Assembly (NCBI RefSeq): GCF_050948215.1
Contig: NC_135158.1
Span: 8,913,822 to 8,977,821 of the forward strand
Source: Halictus rubicundus
Taxonomy: Eukaryota > Arthropoda > Insecta > Hymenoptera > Halictidae
DNA length: 64,000 nt
Direction of reading: 5' to 3'
Below are positions 61,755 to 64,000 of the stretch, piece after piece. The notes beneath the pieces are model-generated. The model had not been told where the DNA came from, did no database searches, and saw only the letters and a program-made list of their open reading frames with translations. The position numbers and the translations under genes were made by a program. Position 1 is the first letter of the stretch. The number at the start of each line of letters is the position of its first letter.

Positions 61755-62346
61755 AGGTATCGCTTAAGTGACGGAGAATAGCACGAATTTGTGTTATCAT
61801 TGGTTTAGACAATTAGGAATTCTTATTGAACACGTTTCCATGATGGACATCGTCTCCGGTACTTAGGGTAGCTTGTATTCAATTTTTAGTTCCTCCAGGT
61901 ATCGCTTAAGTGACGAAGAATAGCAAGAATTTGTGTTATCATTGGTTTAGGAAATTAAGAATTCTTATTGGACTCGTTTCCATGATGAAGATCGTCTCCG
62001 GTACTTAGTGCACTTAGGGTAGCTTGTATTCAATTTTTAGTTCCTCCAGGTAACGCTTAAGTGGCGGAGAATAGTACGAATTTGTGTTATCATTGGTTTA
62101 GACAATTAGGAATTCTTATTGAACATGTTTCCATGATGGAGATCGTCTCCAGTACTTAGGGTAGCTTGTATTCAAGTTTTAGTTCCTCCAGGTATCGCTT
62201 AAGTGACGGAGAATAGCAAGAATTTGTGTTATCATTGGTTTAGGAAATTAGGAATTCTTATTGAACTCGTTTCCATGATGGAGATCGTCTCCGGTACTTA
62301 GTGCACTTAGGGTAGCTTGTATTCAATTTTTAGTTTCTCCAGGTAA
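61755..62346. repeat. Tandem repeat with 142/151-bp dimer structure
   Basis: Four units start AGGTATCGCTTAAGTGACGG or near it at 61755, 61897, 62048 and 62190, with a fifth cut off at 62341. Lengths are 142, 151, 142 and 151. The 151-bp units carry a 9-bp insert (TAGTGCACT) and share other differences (GGAAATT against GACAATT), so the array is a duplicated A-B dimer of 293 bp. Confidence 0.88.
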
Positions 62347-64000
62347 CGCTACCTGAACATTAATATTAGTGGATTTTATGACAAAAATGTGAACACTGTT
62401 TTCCGCAAAAAGAGATGTACAGTTATGTTATAATAATTATAATAGCTTAACTACATAAGGAAATGAATATAGTGGAATACATAGGCCCGGTCTTGTTATC
62501 TAAGCTCCCGAGAACATTGTCCTCGCTTTTTCGTTAGGATCGATAAGAGAATATTTTTATGCTCTCGTTAAAACGGTGCAGTTCTTGCGCCAACTATGAT
62601 AAGAATGTAGCCGCCGCACGTTTTTCGCCAAATCGACCAGCGACGCTGTGTTGCGCAACGTGTTCCCGCGATCGATTAAGATACCTACTTGGTCTTTTTA
62701 GGCCGGGTTCTAGCTAAGCGCGTAATTACTTCATTCTTAGCCAGTCGAATTACGTTCGCTGTCCGGTCACGTGGAAACTCGTGCTTCACCCGATCGAAAC
62801 AGCCGTTCGTTTTGTGTCGTTTCTGACGTTGATCCGATTAGCATTTCCGGGAGGCGAGTTGCAGAAATCGATCCGCCATTATCAATTACAGAGACGCTGT
62901 GCATAAATGCACAACTGCATTGGCCATTCTTTCCATGCAAAAATTGTTTTACCCTAGATGACTTTTACAGAAATTAAATTTTATCTCTGGTTGCTATTTA
63001 CGGTTCATTCGTTTTTCATTCAAAGCTGGTATAGGAATTAGAGAAACTAAGAATATTTCTATAATATTTTGCTTGAATGTTCGCAATTTTTATTTTTATC
63101 CTTCACACTCTTTCATTCTTTCTCCCATTTTTCCTTTCATCTTTTCCCTACTTTTCATCATCGTACCTTACTTTTTGCTGATCAAAGTATCGCTTTTTTT
63201 CTTCACAATTGTTACATCTCTTTGTGCAGCGAACGCTGCACCAATTCTATTCATCTGTGGCTCCTGCCGCCTCTGATATATTAATAAATGCACATGACTG
63301 CTGTTTGACAAATCACTTTTTAGTCTTGACAACGAAAAATCTATTTATATCGGATCAAAGTCTGTTCAATTGAATCAATAATGCTGAAAGTATACATTAA
63401 AAGCACCACTCGGTATAATTACACGTATACATAGAATGTGCAGTTAAAGCAATGCGCAAGAATATAATGTTTCTCCTTCCAGAAAAGTGATCCTAAATTC
63501 ATGTCAAACTTAAGGGCCATTTTGAAAGGGTTGAACGTCCACATTCCTGAGCTCAAACAAAAGTTTTCGAATCGTGTAAGAAGAAGAATTTCAAGCGAGG
63601 TAGAGGAGGGGAGAAGAAGAAGAATACTTATTCGTGACGTCTGTGTGCCATTGAAAGGATAATGGAATCATGATAATTCGCGTTGGACCAAACTATTGGC
63701 TGGTGTCCCTGGCCACCGTCCAGGCAGTCCTACGAGCTCACCGTGCATATTCTCCCCGCAGACATAATGCTTCTTCGGCCAAAAACGCGACCAGACGTAT
63801 TTATTTCACCCGAAAGACTCTGTCCCGCGTATCCGTTCGCTCGTTAGCCTTCCAAACGGACAATTTCGCAACACGCGACCCTACGTCGCTGTTCCCCAAA
63901 GCAACGAATCGGTGGGGCTCACTTTATTCGCCAAGGTGGGCATTTACCTTCTCCGAATTAAACAAACAATTGAATATTTCATGTAGACAACTGTTTTCCT

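Larger units (their letters stand above)
54223..64000. other. Upstream mub intron or 5' region; N-terminal exon not found
   Basis: The transcript must contain at least one more coding exon upstream of 54222, but none with a TIRL...GK-like end and a donor is visible. The stretch carries TTAA-flanked elements (54496, 55391, 56220), microsatellites (60708-60745) and a tandem repeat (61755-62346). The most likely reading is that it is all intron and the N-terminal exon lies beyond the window. Confidence 0.5.

Overview
The window looks like animal, most probably insect, nuclear DNA. It has long introns, GT-AG splice sites, many CT/GA and TA microsatellites, and short TTAA- or TA-flanked inverted-repeat elements. 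The only protein gene I can recognise is a poly(rC)-binding protein (PCBP, three KH domains) of the insect mub (mushroom-body expressed) type, on the minus strand. A hymenopteran source (bee, wasp or ant) is my inference from the look of the repeats and the C-terminal tail; nothing in the sequence proves it.

mub runs from right to left. Six exons join with consistent phases: 54166-54222 (start of KH1), 52623-53006 (rest of KH1 plus KH2), 49729- or 50011-50133 (linker, two in-frame donors), 31773-31869 (linker), 30774-31053 (KH3) and 24703-25081 (low-complexity tail ending NPY-stop). This gives 439 codons with the short linker or 533 with the long one. The N-terminal coding exon before KH1 was not found and probably lies beyond base 64000. 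The KH3 exon ends two bases into a codon. Besides the 24703 tail, two further small exons fit that phase behind good or acceptable acceptors and encode plausible Y/P/H-rich tails: 27310-27394 and 16211-16295, each 85 nt. A weaker exon pair lies around 29548/29723. The gene therefore seems to carry a series of alternative last exons, so most of 15-31 kb would belong to it.

Layout: 1-15.3 kb, no recognisable gene, rich in microsatellites and C/CT-rich tracts; 15.3-31 kb, alternative last exons, 3'UTRs and KH3; 31.9-49.7 kb, one large intron holding several MITE-like elements; 49.7-54.2 kb, linker exons and KH1/KH2; 54.2-64 kb, upstream intron or 5' region with MITEs and a higher-order tandem repeat at 61755-62346.

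PCBPs bind C-rich RNA. C-rich clusters on the transcribed strand lie about 100-140 nt past the long linker donor and about 300-350 nt past the KH3 donor, the two places where splice choice is made. This suggests, without proving, that the protein regulates its own splicing.
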